Part shown: one piece after another, positions 36,413 through 44,664 of the stretch
How positions within the stretch are numbered: the first letter of the stretch is position 1
Layout: each line of letters begins with the position of its first letter
Assembly (NCBI RefSeq): GCF_046197875.1
Contig: NZ_CP166991.1
Coordinates: 1,178,001-1,242,000, forward strand
Source of the DNA: Methanobrevibacter_A acididurans
GTDB taxonomy: Archaea > Methanobacteriota > Methanobacteria > Methanobacteriales > Methanobacteriaceae
Reading direction: 5' to 3'
Length of the DNA: 64,000 bases
Position numbers and translations under genes: made by a program
Notes under the pieces: model-generated
What the model was told of the DNA's origin: nothing
The model's database searches: none
What the model saw: only the letters and a program-made list of their open reading frames with translations

Positions 36413-37113
36413 TATACTTTTTCTCCCTTTGATGAGTATTGACATTGTGTGTTGAATCTACAACTTTTGCATTTGTTTGGATTTTTTGTGTGCATGAATG
36501 GTTTTTCACCTTTTAGTAGACTGTGCATTCTTTTTATGGTTTGTTCTATATTGTATTGGTTGGTTTCATCAAAGTTTTCTTTGTAGAATATGTTTGGTGT
36601 TCCTCTTTGTCTTAGTGCTCCTATGATGGGTCTTGGATCTTTTGTTGTGTCTTTGAATGCTAGGCAGTATGCTCGTATTTGATCTATTTGTGATTTGTAT
36701 GCACGTTTTCCTGGTTTATCATCGATTATGACTATGTTTTCTGGTGTCATCCATATTTCATCTATGAATCCTCTTATTCCATATTTTTTACTTATTATGA
36801 ACATTTCACGGGTGATGGTTTTTTCTTCATGACTTATTTCTATTGTTTCTTCTAGTGTTGCTGGTGTTGCGTGTGCTTTGAAGTTGTCTTCTAATTTTTG
36901 ATGTTCTTGTGTTCCTTTTTTCATGGATTTTGTGTCTGGGGCTGTGATTCCTTTTAGGTGTTCTAGGTATAATTGGTATTCGCAGTATCCTAGTTTGTTT
37001 AACCAGCTTATTGAGAAGTTGTTTATTCCATCGTATACTTTTAAACCTTTGACTTTGGGATGTTTTGTAAGGTTTATGTTTGAATTGTAATTGTTTATTG
37101 ATTTGTTTTTCAT
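36412..37113 (-). CDS. Cas4/RecB-like PD-(D/E)XK nuclease with iron-sulfur cysteines
   Basis: 233 residues. It has a cysteine in LGYCEYQLYLEHL near residue 47, then GTQEHQKLE, GFIDEIWM and VIIDDKPGK, which give the D...(D/E)xK metal centre. QIRAYCLAF provides the QxxxY-type motif, and CKSCRFNTQC near the C-terminus provides three more cysteines. This layout is that of Cas4/AddB-type nucleases holding a [4Fe-4S] cluster. The ATG at 37113 (MKNKSINN) was preferred over an upstream TTG because AGGA precedes it. It is not next to cas1 or cas2 and is 30 kb from the cas operon, so a role with the co-transcribed 545-aa protein is more likely than CRISPR adaptation. Confidence 0.78.
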   Translation of the reverse strand: MKNKSINNYNSNINLTKHPKVKGLKVYDGINNFSISWLNKLGYCEYQLYLEHLKGITAPDTKSMKKGTQEHQKLEDNFKAHATPATLEETIEISHEEKTITREMFIISKKYGIRGFIDEIWMTPENIVIIDDKPGKRAYKSQIDQIRAYCLAFKDTTKDPRPIIGALRQRGTPNIFYKENFDETNQYNIEQTIKRMHSLLKGEKPFMHTKNPNKCKSCRFNTQCQYSSKGEKV

Positions 37114-37339
37114 GAAAATTTTTGTCCTATAATGTCTTAACAATTATGGTTTTAGATAATTATATTTATTAAAAAGTTACATATAATTTTTTATAAATAA
37201 CCTTAATATTTTTTTTGGAAAAAATTTATAAATTTTTTATAAAAATCTTTTAAGGGTAGAACAAAAATTTTTTTAGTGAGATAAAAAAAACAGGATATAA
37301 ATCTTTTAATAAAGTAGTAGGGGCTTGTGGGATAATATA

Positions 37340-37696
37340 ATGGTTAGTAAAGAATATGAGGAAGTGGAGTTTAATTTATTTCAACAATTTTATTTAGAGG
37401 ATAAATTGGATGATGAGATTAAGCAATTTACTATTACCTCCGATGATATATTGGATAAGTATAAGAGTGGTAGTTTAAGTGAGGGTGATGTGTTAAGTGT
37501 GCCTTTTAGTTTTGATAAGGTGGATGAGTCTAGTTTTATTAAAATTAATAGTATTAGTGAGGATAAGATTCATTTATCTTATTGTCATGTTAATCATATG
37601 CTTGAGCGGGAACGTAAACATGAGAGTGAAATTGAACAGTTTAAAAGGTTAGGGTATCCTAATGAGTTACATAAAGGTTATATCTTAATTGTGTGA
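37340..37696 (+). CDS. Hypothetical protein
   Basis: 118 residues, acidic, not recognised. It begins MVSKEYEEVEFNLFQQF and contains a beta-rich middle (residues 45-80, SEGDVLSVPFSFDKVDE) and a basic C-terminal helix (HMLERERKHESEIEQF). No membrane segment or cysteine motif. The ATG was preferred over an upstream in-frame TTG. It stands first in a run of three small plus-strand genes of unknown function. Confidence 0.55.
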   Translation: MVSKEYEEVEFNLFQQFYLEDKLDDEIKQFTITSDDILDKYKSGSLSEGDVLSVPFSFDKVDESSFIKINSISEDKIHLSYCHVNHMLERERKHESEIEQFKRLGYPNELHKGYILIV

Positions 37697-37750
37697 AATG
37701 ATGAAATTATATTTTATAAAATATTTTATTTATTATAGTGAAATGGTAAT

Positions 37751-38140
37751 ATGAGAAAATTAGTAGGGCCTATAATTGTTATTTGTATTGTGATTGCTAT
37801 ATCTGCATTGTTTTTAAGTGTAGTTATACCTCACGAAGAAGCAGAGACAACTGACACTAGTAGTGTTAATAATAATCCGGATTTACCTCATGATATGACG
37901 GTTACTCCATCTACCGAGGTTGGTAATGGTATCCATGTAATTAAGGAGAATAATAATGGTGTTTATATTGCTAGTTTGAATAGTAGTGATGGGCAAACTT
38001 ATTATTTTACTAGTAGGGAAACTGTTTATAAGTTATATAAATCTAATAAGGGTAATTGGACTGAACCATTTAATTGTACTGTTAAAAATGGTACTGTAAA
38101 TGGTGTTGAAAGTGCTCATATTGTAACGGATATTAATTAA
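37751..38140 (+). CDS. Small membrane-anchored extracytoplasmic protein, unknown function
   Basis: 129 residues. A single N-terminal hydrophobic segment (about residues 5-27, LVGPIIVICIVIAISALFLS) follows a short basic start, so it is either a signal peptide or a membrane anchor. The remainder is polar, Asn/Thr/Ser-rich and predicted to lie outside, with possible N-glycosylation sites (NGT, NCT). No recognised domain. A GTGAAATGG stretch precedes the ATG, with no strong SD. Confidence 0.6.
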   Translation: MRKLVGPIIVICIVIAISALFLSVVIPHEEAETTDTSSVNNNPDLPHDMTVTPSTEVGNGIHVIKENNNGVYIASLNSSDGQTYYFTSRETVYKLYKSNKGNWTEPFNCTVKNGTVNGVESAHIVTDIN

Positions 38141-38310
38141 AATTTAAAGGGAAATGAAACATTTCCCCCTTAACTACTATTTTTTTATGAATAATTTTTA
38201 ATATAATGAGAATCTAATAATATAAATAATTATAATTTTAAAAAAAATATTTTAGGTAATGATATATTAATTAAATAGGATTTAACCTTTTTAGGGAGAA
38301 TGTTTTATTT

Positions 38311-38559
38311 ATGAATAAGCTAGATAGTGATGCTGAATCTAAACTTAAGGAGTATATTAATCAGAAATATGATTATATTAGAAGATTTGGTTATGAATTT
38401 TATGGTGATAATAATATTTTTTTATACTCTGAGCATGATATAAAGGATATTGAAGTTAATGATGAAGATGTGGATTTTATTGAAAACTTGTTAAATGCAA
38501 ATTTTATTGGTTTAATTAGTCTTAAAGGGAAACATGGCTTCTTATATCAAATAAAATAA
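38311..38559 (+). CDS. Hypothetical small acidic protein
   Basis: 82 residues beginning MNKLDSDAESKLKEYINQK. Acidic, mixed alpha/beta, no cysteine motif or membrane segment, not recognised. It has an SD-like GGGAGAATG upstream of the ATG and is followed by a long T-rich terminator region. Confidence 0.55.
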   Translation: MNKLDSDAESKLKEYINQKYDYIRRFGYEFYGDNNIFLYSEHDIKDIEVNDEDVDFIENLLNANFIGLISLKGKHGFLYQIK

Positions 38560-38564
38560 AACAT

Positions 38565-38652
38565 TTTTTTTTATTATTTTTTTTATAAATCTTATTTTAT
38601 TCCCCCCATTATTTTTTTTATTATTTTTTTTTAATCCTATTTTTTTAAAAAA
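38565..38652 (+). terminator. Poly-T terminator region
   Basis: Immediately after the 82-residue gene come several runs of seven to ten T, separated by short A-containing segments, with one CCCCCC tract. U-tracts of this kind terminate archaeal RNA polymerase. Confidence 0.6.
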
Positions 38653-38677
38653 CAAAATTTTAGTGTAGTAATTTTTT

Positions 38678-40330
38678 ATGTTATATGAGAAGAATTTTTT
38701 TGAAAAGAATCCAATGCAAGTGGATGTGCGGGTTGCTCTTACTTATCCTAATGATTATAAGACTGCTATGAGTAATCTTGGGTATCAAATTGTTTATGGA
38801 ATGTTAAATGATCGTATTGATATGTATTGTGAACGTGTTGTGATGCCTTTTACTCGTAGTATTGAGACTGGTAGTCCTTTACATGATTTTGATGTTATAG
38901 CTTTCAGTTTGCAGTATGAGGAGGATTATTTTAATGTTCTTAAGATGTTGGATGATGCTGGTATACCTTTAAGACGTGAGGATCGTGGGGATGATTCTCC
39001 AATTATTATGGCTGGTGGTCCTTGTGCTAGTAGTAATCCTAGTGTTTTAAGTGATTATATTGATATTTTCATTGTTGGTGAAGGTGAAGAGATTTTAGAT
39101 AAGGTTTTTAATCGTTTTGCATTTATGGTTAATCCTCATAGTCAATTAGAGAGTTTAAGTAAAATAAGTGGTGTTTACCTTCCAGGAATCACAGAGGGAT
39201 GTGTTGATTTAGAGATTGTTGATAATATGAATCATGCTTATTATTCTCGTAATCCTATTATTACTGAAACTGATAATCCTGATTTTAGTCCTGTTTTTGG
39301 TGAGGCTATACTTTTAAATATTAGTCGTGGTTGTAGTCGTGGTTGTAGGTTTTGTATGAGTAGTTACTTGTATAGGCCTCAAAGGGAGCGTAGTGTTAAG
39401 AGTCTTGTTGAGTATTGTGAAAGTGTTAAGAATCAGTATGGTTTAAATAGGGTTGCTTTTATTGGTGCAGCTGTTAGTGATTATTCTGATATTGAGGAGT
39501 TAATAAGTGAGTTAGAGGGTAAGGGTTTTGAGATTAGTGTTCCGAGTATGCGTATTGAATCTATTACTCATAATATTTTAGTTAGTTTGAAGCGTAGTGG
39601 TTTAAAGACTTTAACTATTGCACCTGAAAGTATTTATCGACTGAGAACTTTAATGAATAAGGATATTAGTGATGAGGAGATTTTTAATGTTATAAGTGAT
39701 GCGCTTAGTTTAGGTTTTAATGTGAAATCTTATTTTTTAATAGGTTTACCTACAGAAACTGATGAAGATATTGAAAAGTTAATCACATACATTAAAAAAA
39801 TCAACGAGTTAGGTAAGGAAATTAAAAATAATGATACAAGTACTAATAATATCACATCTAGAAGTGATAATTCTACAGGTAAAATGAGTTTCAGTATTAA
39901 CCCTGTAATTCCAAAACCACACACACCACTTCAATGGTACACATATGATATGAAATCCAATAAGAAAAAAATAAAACACTTAAAAAAAGAGTTAGGACAA
40001 TTAAATATTAAATTTAGCAGTGCAAGAATAGGCTTAATCCAATACATCCTAGCATGCGGAGACCATAATACAGGTAAACTTTTAGAACAATCCTTAACTG
40101 TGAAACTTAGTACTCAAGATTGGTTAAACAATATTCCATCATATGAATTAAATGATAACTTACCATGGGATAATATAAATGTACGTGCAGATAAAGAATT
40201 CTTAAAAGAGGAATATAATAGAATATTAAATAATGAATTAACACCATGGTGTGAAAAAGATGGTTGCTATAACTGTGGACCATGCAAACCAGAAATGCGG
40301 AAAATTAAAAAAACTAAAGGAGTGTATTAA
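38678..40330 (+). CDS. B12-binding-type radical SAM protein
   Basis: 550 residues. The N-terminal 180 residues form a Rossmann-like cobalamin-type domain (LTYPNDYKTAMSNLGYQ, then IIMAGGPCASSNP). The radical SAM motif is in GCSRGCRFCMSS near residue 222 (CxxxCxxC), with the SAM-contact motif TIAPES near residue 316. The C-terminal tail has a cysteine cluster (CEKDGCYNCGPC) that could hold a second iron-sulfur centre. Substrate unknown. The end of the gene carries the SD for the following aminotransferase, so the pair is probably co-transcribed and functionally linked. Confidence 0.85.
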   Translation: MLYEKNFFEKNPMQVDVRVALTYPNDYKTAMSNLGYQIVYGMLNDRIDMYCERVVMPFTRSIETGSPLHDFDVIAFSLQYEEDYFNVLKMLDDAGIPLRREDRGDDSPIIMAGGPCASSNPSVLSDYIDIFIVGEGEEILDKVFNRFAFMVNPHSQLESLSKISGVYLPGITEGCVDLEIVDNMNHAYYSRNPIITETDNPDFSPVFGEAILLNISRGCSRGCRFCMSSYLYRPQRERSVKSLVEYCESVKNQYGLNRVAFIGAAVSDYSDIEELISELEGKGFEISVPSMRIESITHNILVSLKRSGLKTLTIAPESIYRLRTLMNKDISDEEIFNVISDALSLGFNVKSYFLIGLPTETDEDIEKLITYIKKINELGKEIKNNDTSTNNITSRSDNSTGKMSFSINPVIPKPHTPLQWYTYDMKSNKKKIKHLKKELGQLNIKFSSARIGLIQYILACGDHNTGKLLEQSLTVKLSTQDWLNNIPSYELNDNLPWDNINVRADKEFLKEEYNRILNNELTPWCEKDGCYNCGPCKPEMRKIKKTKGVY

Positions 40331-40334
40331 ATTT

Positions 40335-41447
40335 ATGGTTAAACCTTCAAAAAGAGTAGAATCAATAGAATTAAGTCAAATACGTAAAATGTTTGAAGCA
40401 ACAAATCCAGATGCAATAAATCTTGGAATAGGTGAACCTGACTTTCCAGTGCCAAGAAATATTAAAGAATCAATGAAACAAGCCATAAATGAGGATTATA
40501 CACATTACACTCCAAATAAAGGTTTTGAGGATTTACGTTTAAAGATTTGTGAAAAATTCCAAAAAGATAATAAAATCACCACTACTCCAGATAATGTTAT
40601 AGTAACAAGTGGAGCAAGTGAAGCATTATATGATTGTGCACAAGCATTATTTGAAAAAGGTGACGAGGTACTAATACAAGACCCAGGATTCTTATCTTAT
40701 GAGGCAATTATAAGACTTGCTGAGGCAAATCCTGTACCTGTAAGCACACCATTAGAGGATAATTTTAAATTAAAAGCAGACCGTGTAAATGAATTAATAA
40801 CCCCAGATACTAAGGCTATAATAATTAACAGTCCATGTAATCCAACAGGGGCAGTTATAGATAAAAAAGACATTAAAGGTATTTGTGAACTTGCAGATGA
40901 TCATGATTTCATGATTATAAGTGATGAAATTTATGAAAAAATCATTTATGGAGACAATAAACATTATTCTCCAGGAGCCTACACAGACAATGTTATAACA
41001 CTTAATGGTTTTAGTAAAACTTATGCAATGACAGGTTTAAGAATTGGATACTTGACAGCACCCCCAGAACTTACTGAGGAATTATTAAAAGTTCACCAAT
41101 ACAATATTGCATGTGCAAGTAGTATTGCACAGAAAGGTGCATATGAAGCTTTAACTGGACCACAAAACTCTGTTAAAAGTATGGTTAAGGAGTTTGAAAA
41201 ACGTAAAAATCTTATTGTTAAAAGTTTAAATGACATGGGTTATAAAACACCTGATTGTGAAGGAGCATTTTATGCTTTCCCAAGAATTAATAATCCTGAA
41301 GAGTTTGTGAAAACTGCAATGGATAAAGGAGTAATCTGTGTATTAGGTAAAGCATTTGGACCAACTGGTGAAAAACATGTTCGGATGAGTTATGCTAATA
41401 GTTATGAGAATATTGAAAAAGCAATGAAGATATTAGAAACAATATAA
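40335..41447 (+). CDS. Class I/II pyridoxal-phosphate aminotransferase (aspartate/aromatic type)
   Basis: 370 residues starting MVKPSKRVESIELSQ at 40335, chosen because the SD AAAGGAGTG lies 10 nt upstream; a longer in-frame start overlaps the radical SAM gene. Motifs of subgroup I-gamma are present: NLGIGEPDFPVP near residue 30, GASEALYD, NSPCNPTGAV near residue 163, and the PLP lysine in TLNGFSKTYAMTG near residue 228, then GLRIGYL. The substrate is probably aspartate, another amino acid or an intermediate of the partner radical SAM enzyme. Confidence 0.9.
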   Translation: MVKPSKRVESIELSQIRKMFEATNPDAINLGIGEPDFPVPRNIKESMKQAINEDYTHYTPNKGFEDLRLKICEKFQKDNKITTTPDNVIVTSGASEALYDCAQALFEKGDEVLIQDPGFLSYEAIIRLAEANPVPVSTPLEDNFKLKADRVNELITPDTKAIIINSPCNPTGAVIDKKDIKGICELADDHDFMIISDEIYEKIIYGDNKHYSPGAYTDNVITLNGFSKTYAMTGLRIGYLTAPPELTEELLKVHQYNIACASSIAQKGAYEALTGPQNSVKSMVKEFEKRKNLIVKSLNDMGYKTPDCEGAFYAFPRINNPEEFVKTAMDKGVICVLGKAFGPTGEKHVRMSYANSYENIEKAMKILETI

Positions 41448-41479
41448 AAAAATGATTATGGGTTGGTGTTTTTTAGAAG

Positions 41480-42388
41480 ATGGCAAATATATTAAGACAT
41501 AAAGAAGGAAGAAAAGCTGTATTTATAGCTATAATAGGGAATGTTTTCTTAACAATATTCAATATACTTGTAGGAATAAATAGTGGAAGTTTTGCTTTAA
41601 TAACTGAAGGGGCACATACATTATCTGATGTTGCAACTAGTATAATAGCTTTTTTAGGATTTGAAGTAGGTCAAAAACCTGCAGATGCAGAACACCCATT
41701 AGGTCATGGCCGGGCTGAAGCTATTAGTGGACTTGTAATTGTTATATTTCTTTGTATGGTTTCATTTGAAATATTAAGATCTGCAATTATTAAATTATTC
41801 TTTGGAGGAGAAATTACAACCCCTACACTTTTAGCTGCAGGAATGGCAATAGTTGGTTTAATTATTAATCTTCTTATTAGTCATCAAATAATTAAGATTG
41901 GTAATAGTATTAATAGTCCAGCTATAGTTGCAGATGGTCATCATCAAAGAACTGATCTTTTTAACAGTCTTGCAATATTAATTGGTGTTATTGTTGCTAA
42001 TTTAGGTTACCCCATTATTGACCCAATAGTTGGTTTAGTTATTGGTATTATAATTCTTTACACTGCATTTAAAGTAGGTAGGGATAATATTAATAATATT
42101 ATGGGTAAAGTCCCATCGGAGGAGTTGATTCAGGAGATTCATGATACTGCTGAAAGTGTTCCTGGTGTTTATGGTGTTCATGATATTCGTGTGAATTATT
42201 TAGGTTCTTATGCAACTGCTACTTTACATGTTTCACTTGATCCTGATTTAAGTTTAAATGAAGCTCATAAGATTGCTCATCTTGTCCAGAATAAAGTAGA
42301 TGATAAGGTGGATCTTATTGAAGGTGTTACTTGTCATACTTGTCCTTTAGGTTTAGAATATGATCATGAGCAACCTATTGATGAATAA
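41480..42388 (+). CDS. Cation diffusion facilitator (CDF) metal transporter
   Basis: 302 residues. Six predicted membrane segments lie in the first 210 residues, then a cytosolic ferredoxin-like domain. Metal-site motifs: EGAHTLSDVATS in TM2, HPLGHGRAEAISG between TM2 and TM3, and DGHHQRTDLFNS in TM5, typical of zinc/iron/manganese exporters. The C-terminal tail contains two cysteines (CHTCPLG). Metal specificity cannot be fixed from this. It follows the aminotransferase by 32 nt. Confidence 0.93.
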   Translation: MANILRHKEGRKAVFIAIIGNVFLTIFNILVGINSGSFALITEGAHTLSDVATSIIAFLGFEVGQKPADAEHPLGHGRAEAISGLVIVIFLCMVSFEILRSAIIKLFFGGEITTPTLLAAGMAIVGLIINLLISHQIIKIGNSINSPAIVADGHHQRTDLFNSLAILIGVIVANLGYPIIDPIVGLVIGIIILYTAFKVGRDNINNIMGKVPSEELIQEIHDTAESVPGVYGVHDIRVNYLGSYATATLHVSLDPDLSLNEAHKIAHLVQNKVDDKVDLIEGVTCHTCPLGLEYDHEQPIDE

Positions 42389-42394
42389 GAATTA

Positions 42395-42440
42395 AATCTT
42401 TCCTTATATTTTTTTCTCTTTTTTTTAATTATATTTTTAT
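42395..42440 (+). terminator. T-rich terminator after the CDF gene
   Basis: Runs of six to eight T (TTTTTTCTCTTTTTTTT) follow the CDF stop within 20-45 nt, suitable for ending the plus-strand transcript before the minus-strand tRNA gene. Confidence 0.5.
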
Positions 42441-42511
42441 AAGAAAAGCTAGCTAGAATAAGTATTTATTTGTATTAAGTTAAGTTATAATTTTTTTAAA
42501 TAATAAGAAAA

Positions 42512-42596
42512 CGCCGGGAACGGGATTTGAACCCGTGTGATCCAAGGGATCATCGGATTAGCAGTCCGACGCCGTACCAAGCTGGGCCATCCCGAC
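42512..42596 (-). tRNA. tRNA-Ser (GCU anticodon)
   Basis: An 85-nt class II tRNA read on the minus strand. The acceptor stem GTCGGGA pairs with TCCCGGC (one G-U), the anticodon loop CTGCTAA gives anticodon GCU, a long variable arm contains GATCCCTTGGATC, and the T loop is GGTTCAAATCC. The discriminator base is G, as in serine tRNAs. The CCA end is not encoded. It has no intron. Confidence 0.95.
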
Positions 42597-42683
42597 ATTT
42601 GTATTTTAAAAAAAGTTAATCTTTTATTTAATAAAACATGTTTATTAAATTAGATATTCATACAATTTGTATTTTGTATTTGA

Positions 42684-42693
42684 ATATATATAA
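42684..42693 (-). promoter_or_regulatory. Possible TATA box for tRNA-Ser
   Basis: A TATATATATTC element on the minus strand lies about 90-95 bases before the mature tRNA 5' end, which would give a long precursor leader. It lies just past the 3' end of the SRP RNA gene. Confidence 0.3.
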
Positions 42694-42719
42694 AGTTTTA
42701 CATTTATTATTTTTATAAA

Positions 42720-43030
42720 AAAATGGCATGTTCAAAAGTGGACATAATTCAACGATGTTGGTTATCTTAAAAGCTAACTCCACCTCGCGGTTCTACAAGC
42801 ATCAGATGTTAACAGTAGAGCTGCTCCTTTCCAGGCCTGACACATTCCCACAATAAATATGATTAACTTATGCCCTCCAGCATAAATCCCATAACCACTG
42901 ATCCTGCAGGACGAGACTTCTATATTAGCTTCCAAGGCCAGCATAGCATCCAAATGCCGCCTCTTGAACTTCGACCGCACCCAAGGGGATTTGTGCTTAC
43001 AAAGGACCCCTAACCCTCCAGTCTAGCCAA
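42720..43030 (-). ncRNA. Signal recognition particle (7S) RNA
   Basis: About 310 nt on the minus strand. It contains the conserved helix-8 core GTGTCAGGCCTGGAAAGG followed by AGCAGC, where SRP54 binds, and an Alu-domain-like 5' part (TTGGCTAGACTGGAGGG ... TTTGTAAGCAC). The 3' end is followed by a run of seven T. The 5' end was placed from the upstream TATA box and is approximate. SRP19, its protein partner, is encoded at 30.5 kb. A 68-codon frame inside is a chance frame in the RNA. Confidence 0.92.
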
Positions 43031-43049
43031 TACTAATTTAAGTCTTTAA

Positions 43050-43062
43050 TCATATATAAATG
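43050..43062 (-). promoter_or_regulatory. TATA box of the SRP RNA gene
   Basis: TTTATATATG on the minus strand, centred about 26 nt before the first conserved bases of the SRP RNA, is a near-ideal archaeal TATA element at the expected distance. Confidence 0.7.
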
Positions 43063-43136
43063 TTAGTAAAAAAAGGTAATATTAATTGAAAATAAAATTA
43101 AAAAAAATTTAAACCATTTAAACAAATGATTTTATA

Positions 43137-43538
43137 TTATAAATCTTCTTTAATTGCTTTAATTATATCACCATCAGATATAATACCAACAATTTTCTCA
43201 TTTTCCATAACAGGTAACTGATTAATAATATCACTATGAGGGGCTTTATCATTCATTAAACAGATAGCCTCTACTAAATCATCATCAGGTGAGACAAAAG
43301 CAACATCTGTTACCATAACCTCATTAACAAGGGTTCCTAATTGATAGTTATCTAAAATAAGATTGTGTCCTAAATCAGTTGCAGATACAATTCCTACCAT
43401 TTTATCATCTTCAACTACAGGCATTGCACTGATCTTCATTTTCATCAGTTTTTCAAATGCAAATACAACCTCCTCATCAGGTGTGGTTGTAAACACATCC
43501 CTTGTCATTAAATCCTTAACTTTCTTGTTTTCCAACAT
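43137..43538 (-). CDS. Two-CBS-domain protein
   Basis: 133 residues consisting of two CBS motifs (residues about 10-65 and 75-130), which as a pair bind adenine nucleotides or SAM. Typical segments are VKDLMTRDVFTTTPDEEV, VEDDKMVGIVSATDLG and ENEKIVGIISDGDII. Start taken at MLENKKVKD, with SD GGAGGAG 7 nt upstream, so the gene overlaps the end of the 2-phosphoglycerate kinase gene by 23 nt and is translationally coupled to it. A regulatory link to that kinase is plausible but unproven. Confidence 0.88.
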   Translation of the reverse strand: MLENKKVKDLMTRDVFTTTPDEEVVFAFEKLMKMKISAMPVVEDDKMVGIVSATDLGHNLILDNYQLGTLVNEVMVTDVAFVSPDDDLVEAICLMNDKAPHSDIINQLPVMENEKIVGIISDGDIIKAIKEDL

Positions 43539-44433
43539 TTTTTTCTCCTCCATATGTTTTAGTAATATACTTTATTATTGAATCAATTGTTGTGATTACA
43601 TCAATGTTCTCAATTACAGGAACATCATAGGTTTTAGCTTGTGATACAATATAATTTTGAGTTTTACGAATTGCATTGAAATGTTCTAAATATCTTTGTA
43701 ATGGTCTTCTAGCCCATGTTTGCCTACATCTAGAGTAGAATCTTCCTTTGTGCATTTTTTCATTACTTAAGGATAATGTGAACATTACAACATTATCTTT
43801 TTCCATTAAGTCTTCTCGTATGAAACCTGGAACAATATGTACTCCTTCTATAATTATACTAATTCCTTCTTTAAGTGCTCGCTCTATTACAGCTTCTACT
43901 CCTACACTTACGGTTTCCACGTGACTTTTATATCCTACGATTATTGCATCATATTCTGGTGGTGGGGGTACACGTAGCACATTACATGCTGTGTAACTAG
44001 ATTCATGTATTACAGGACTTAATTCTTTGGAGACTATTTTACGCATTACTTCACGTATCATATCTGTACTAACCATATTTTTTATCCCTAAACGGTTTGC
44101 TATTTCAAATGCTATTGATGATGTCCCTATACCTGATGCTCCACCAATTAGGATTATTAATGGTTCTTGGCTTTGTCTTATTCGTCTCCAGTTTATATAT
44201 TTCTCTGCTATTAAAGGATTTTCTTTCTTTAATTCTGTAACTATATATTCAACTAATTCATCAACAGATATTTTAGTTATATTATTTTCTTTTAACTTGG
44301 ATTCTATTATTGCAGCCATAGCATATGCTCGGTTAGGCCCTACTTCTGCACGAGTTAATGAACGGGATAATACTCCTTTTGAGAAGGGTTCTGTATATTT
44401 TTTCCCATTAACGGTTCCTTCAACTAAAATCAT
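43516..44433 (-). CDS. pgk2: 2-phosphoglycerate kinase
   Basis: 305 residues. It phosphorylates 2-phosphoglycerate to 2,3-diphosphoglycerate, the precursor of cyclic 2,3-diphosphoglycerate, an osmolyte and phosphate store of Methanobacteriales and relatives. An ATP-cone-like N-terminal region (residues 1-85, PFSKGVLSRSLTRAEVGP) is followed by a P-loop GGASGIGTSS near residue 97 and MVSTDMIREVMR near residue 117. Downstream the CBS-domain gene overlaps its last 23 nt. Identification rests on the family motifs and the domain order. Confidence 0.9.
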   Translation of the reverse strand: MILVEGTVNGKKYTEPFSKGVLSRSLTRAEVGPNRAYAMAAIIESKLKENNITKISVDELVEYIVTELKKENPLIAEKYINWRRIRQSQEPLIILIGGASGIGTSSIAFEIANRLGIKNMVSTDMIREVMRKIVSKELSPVIHESSYTACNVLRVPPPPEYDAIIVGYKSHVETVSVGVEAVIERALKEGISIIIEGVHIVPGFIREDLMEKDNVVMFTLSLSNEKMHKGRFYSRCRQTWARRPLQRYLEHFNAIRKTQNYIVSQAKTYDVPVIENIDVITTIDSIIKYITKTYGGEKNVGKQES

Positions 44434-44664
44434 AGTTTAATCAAATCCTTTTATATTAAATATAGTTTATTAATCCTTTTTTTAAAGGCTTCTAATGTTT
44501 TTAAATTTAAAAAATCCAATTTATTATAATTGTTTTAATACTTAAGAACATTAAATAACAGTTTTTCATATTATTATAATTTAGTATCTAAAAAAAAATA
44601 TTAATAAGTTTTTCTATTTAATCTTAACAGAAAAAATTAGTAAAAAAGGATTAAAATAATAATT

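Noticed and set aside
36412..37113. Calling the Cas4-like nuclease a CRISPR adaptation gene
   Set aside because: It is 30 kb from the cas operon, has no cas1 or cas2 neighbour and is coupled to an unknown protein, so only the fold is claimed.
42774..42980. A 68-codon minus-strand reading frame
   Set aside because: It lies wholly inside the SRP RNA, whose helix-8 core and TATA box are clear. It has no SD, and its sequence is explained by RNA structure.
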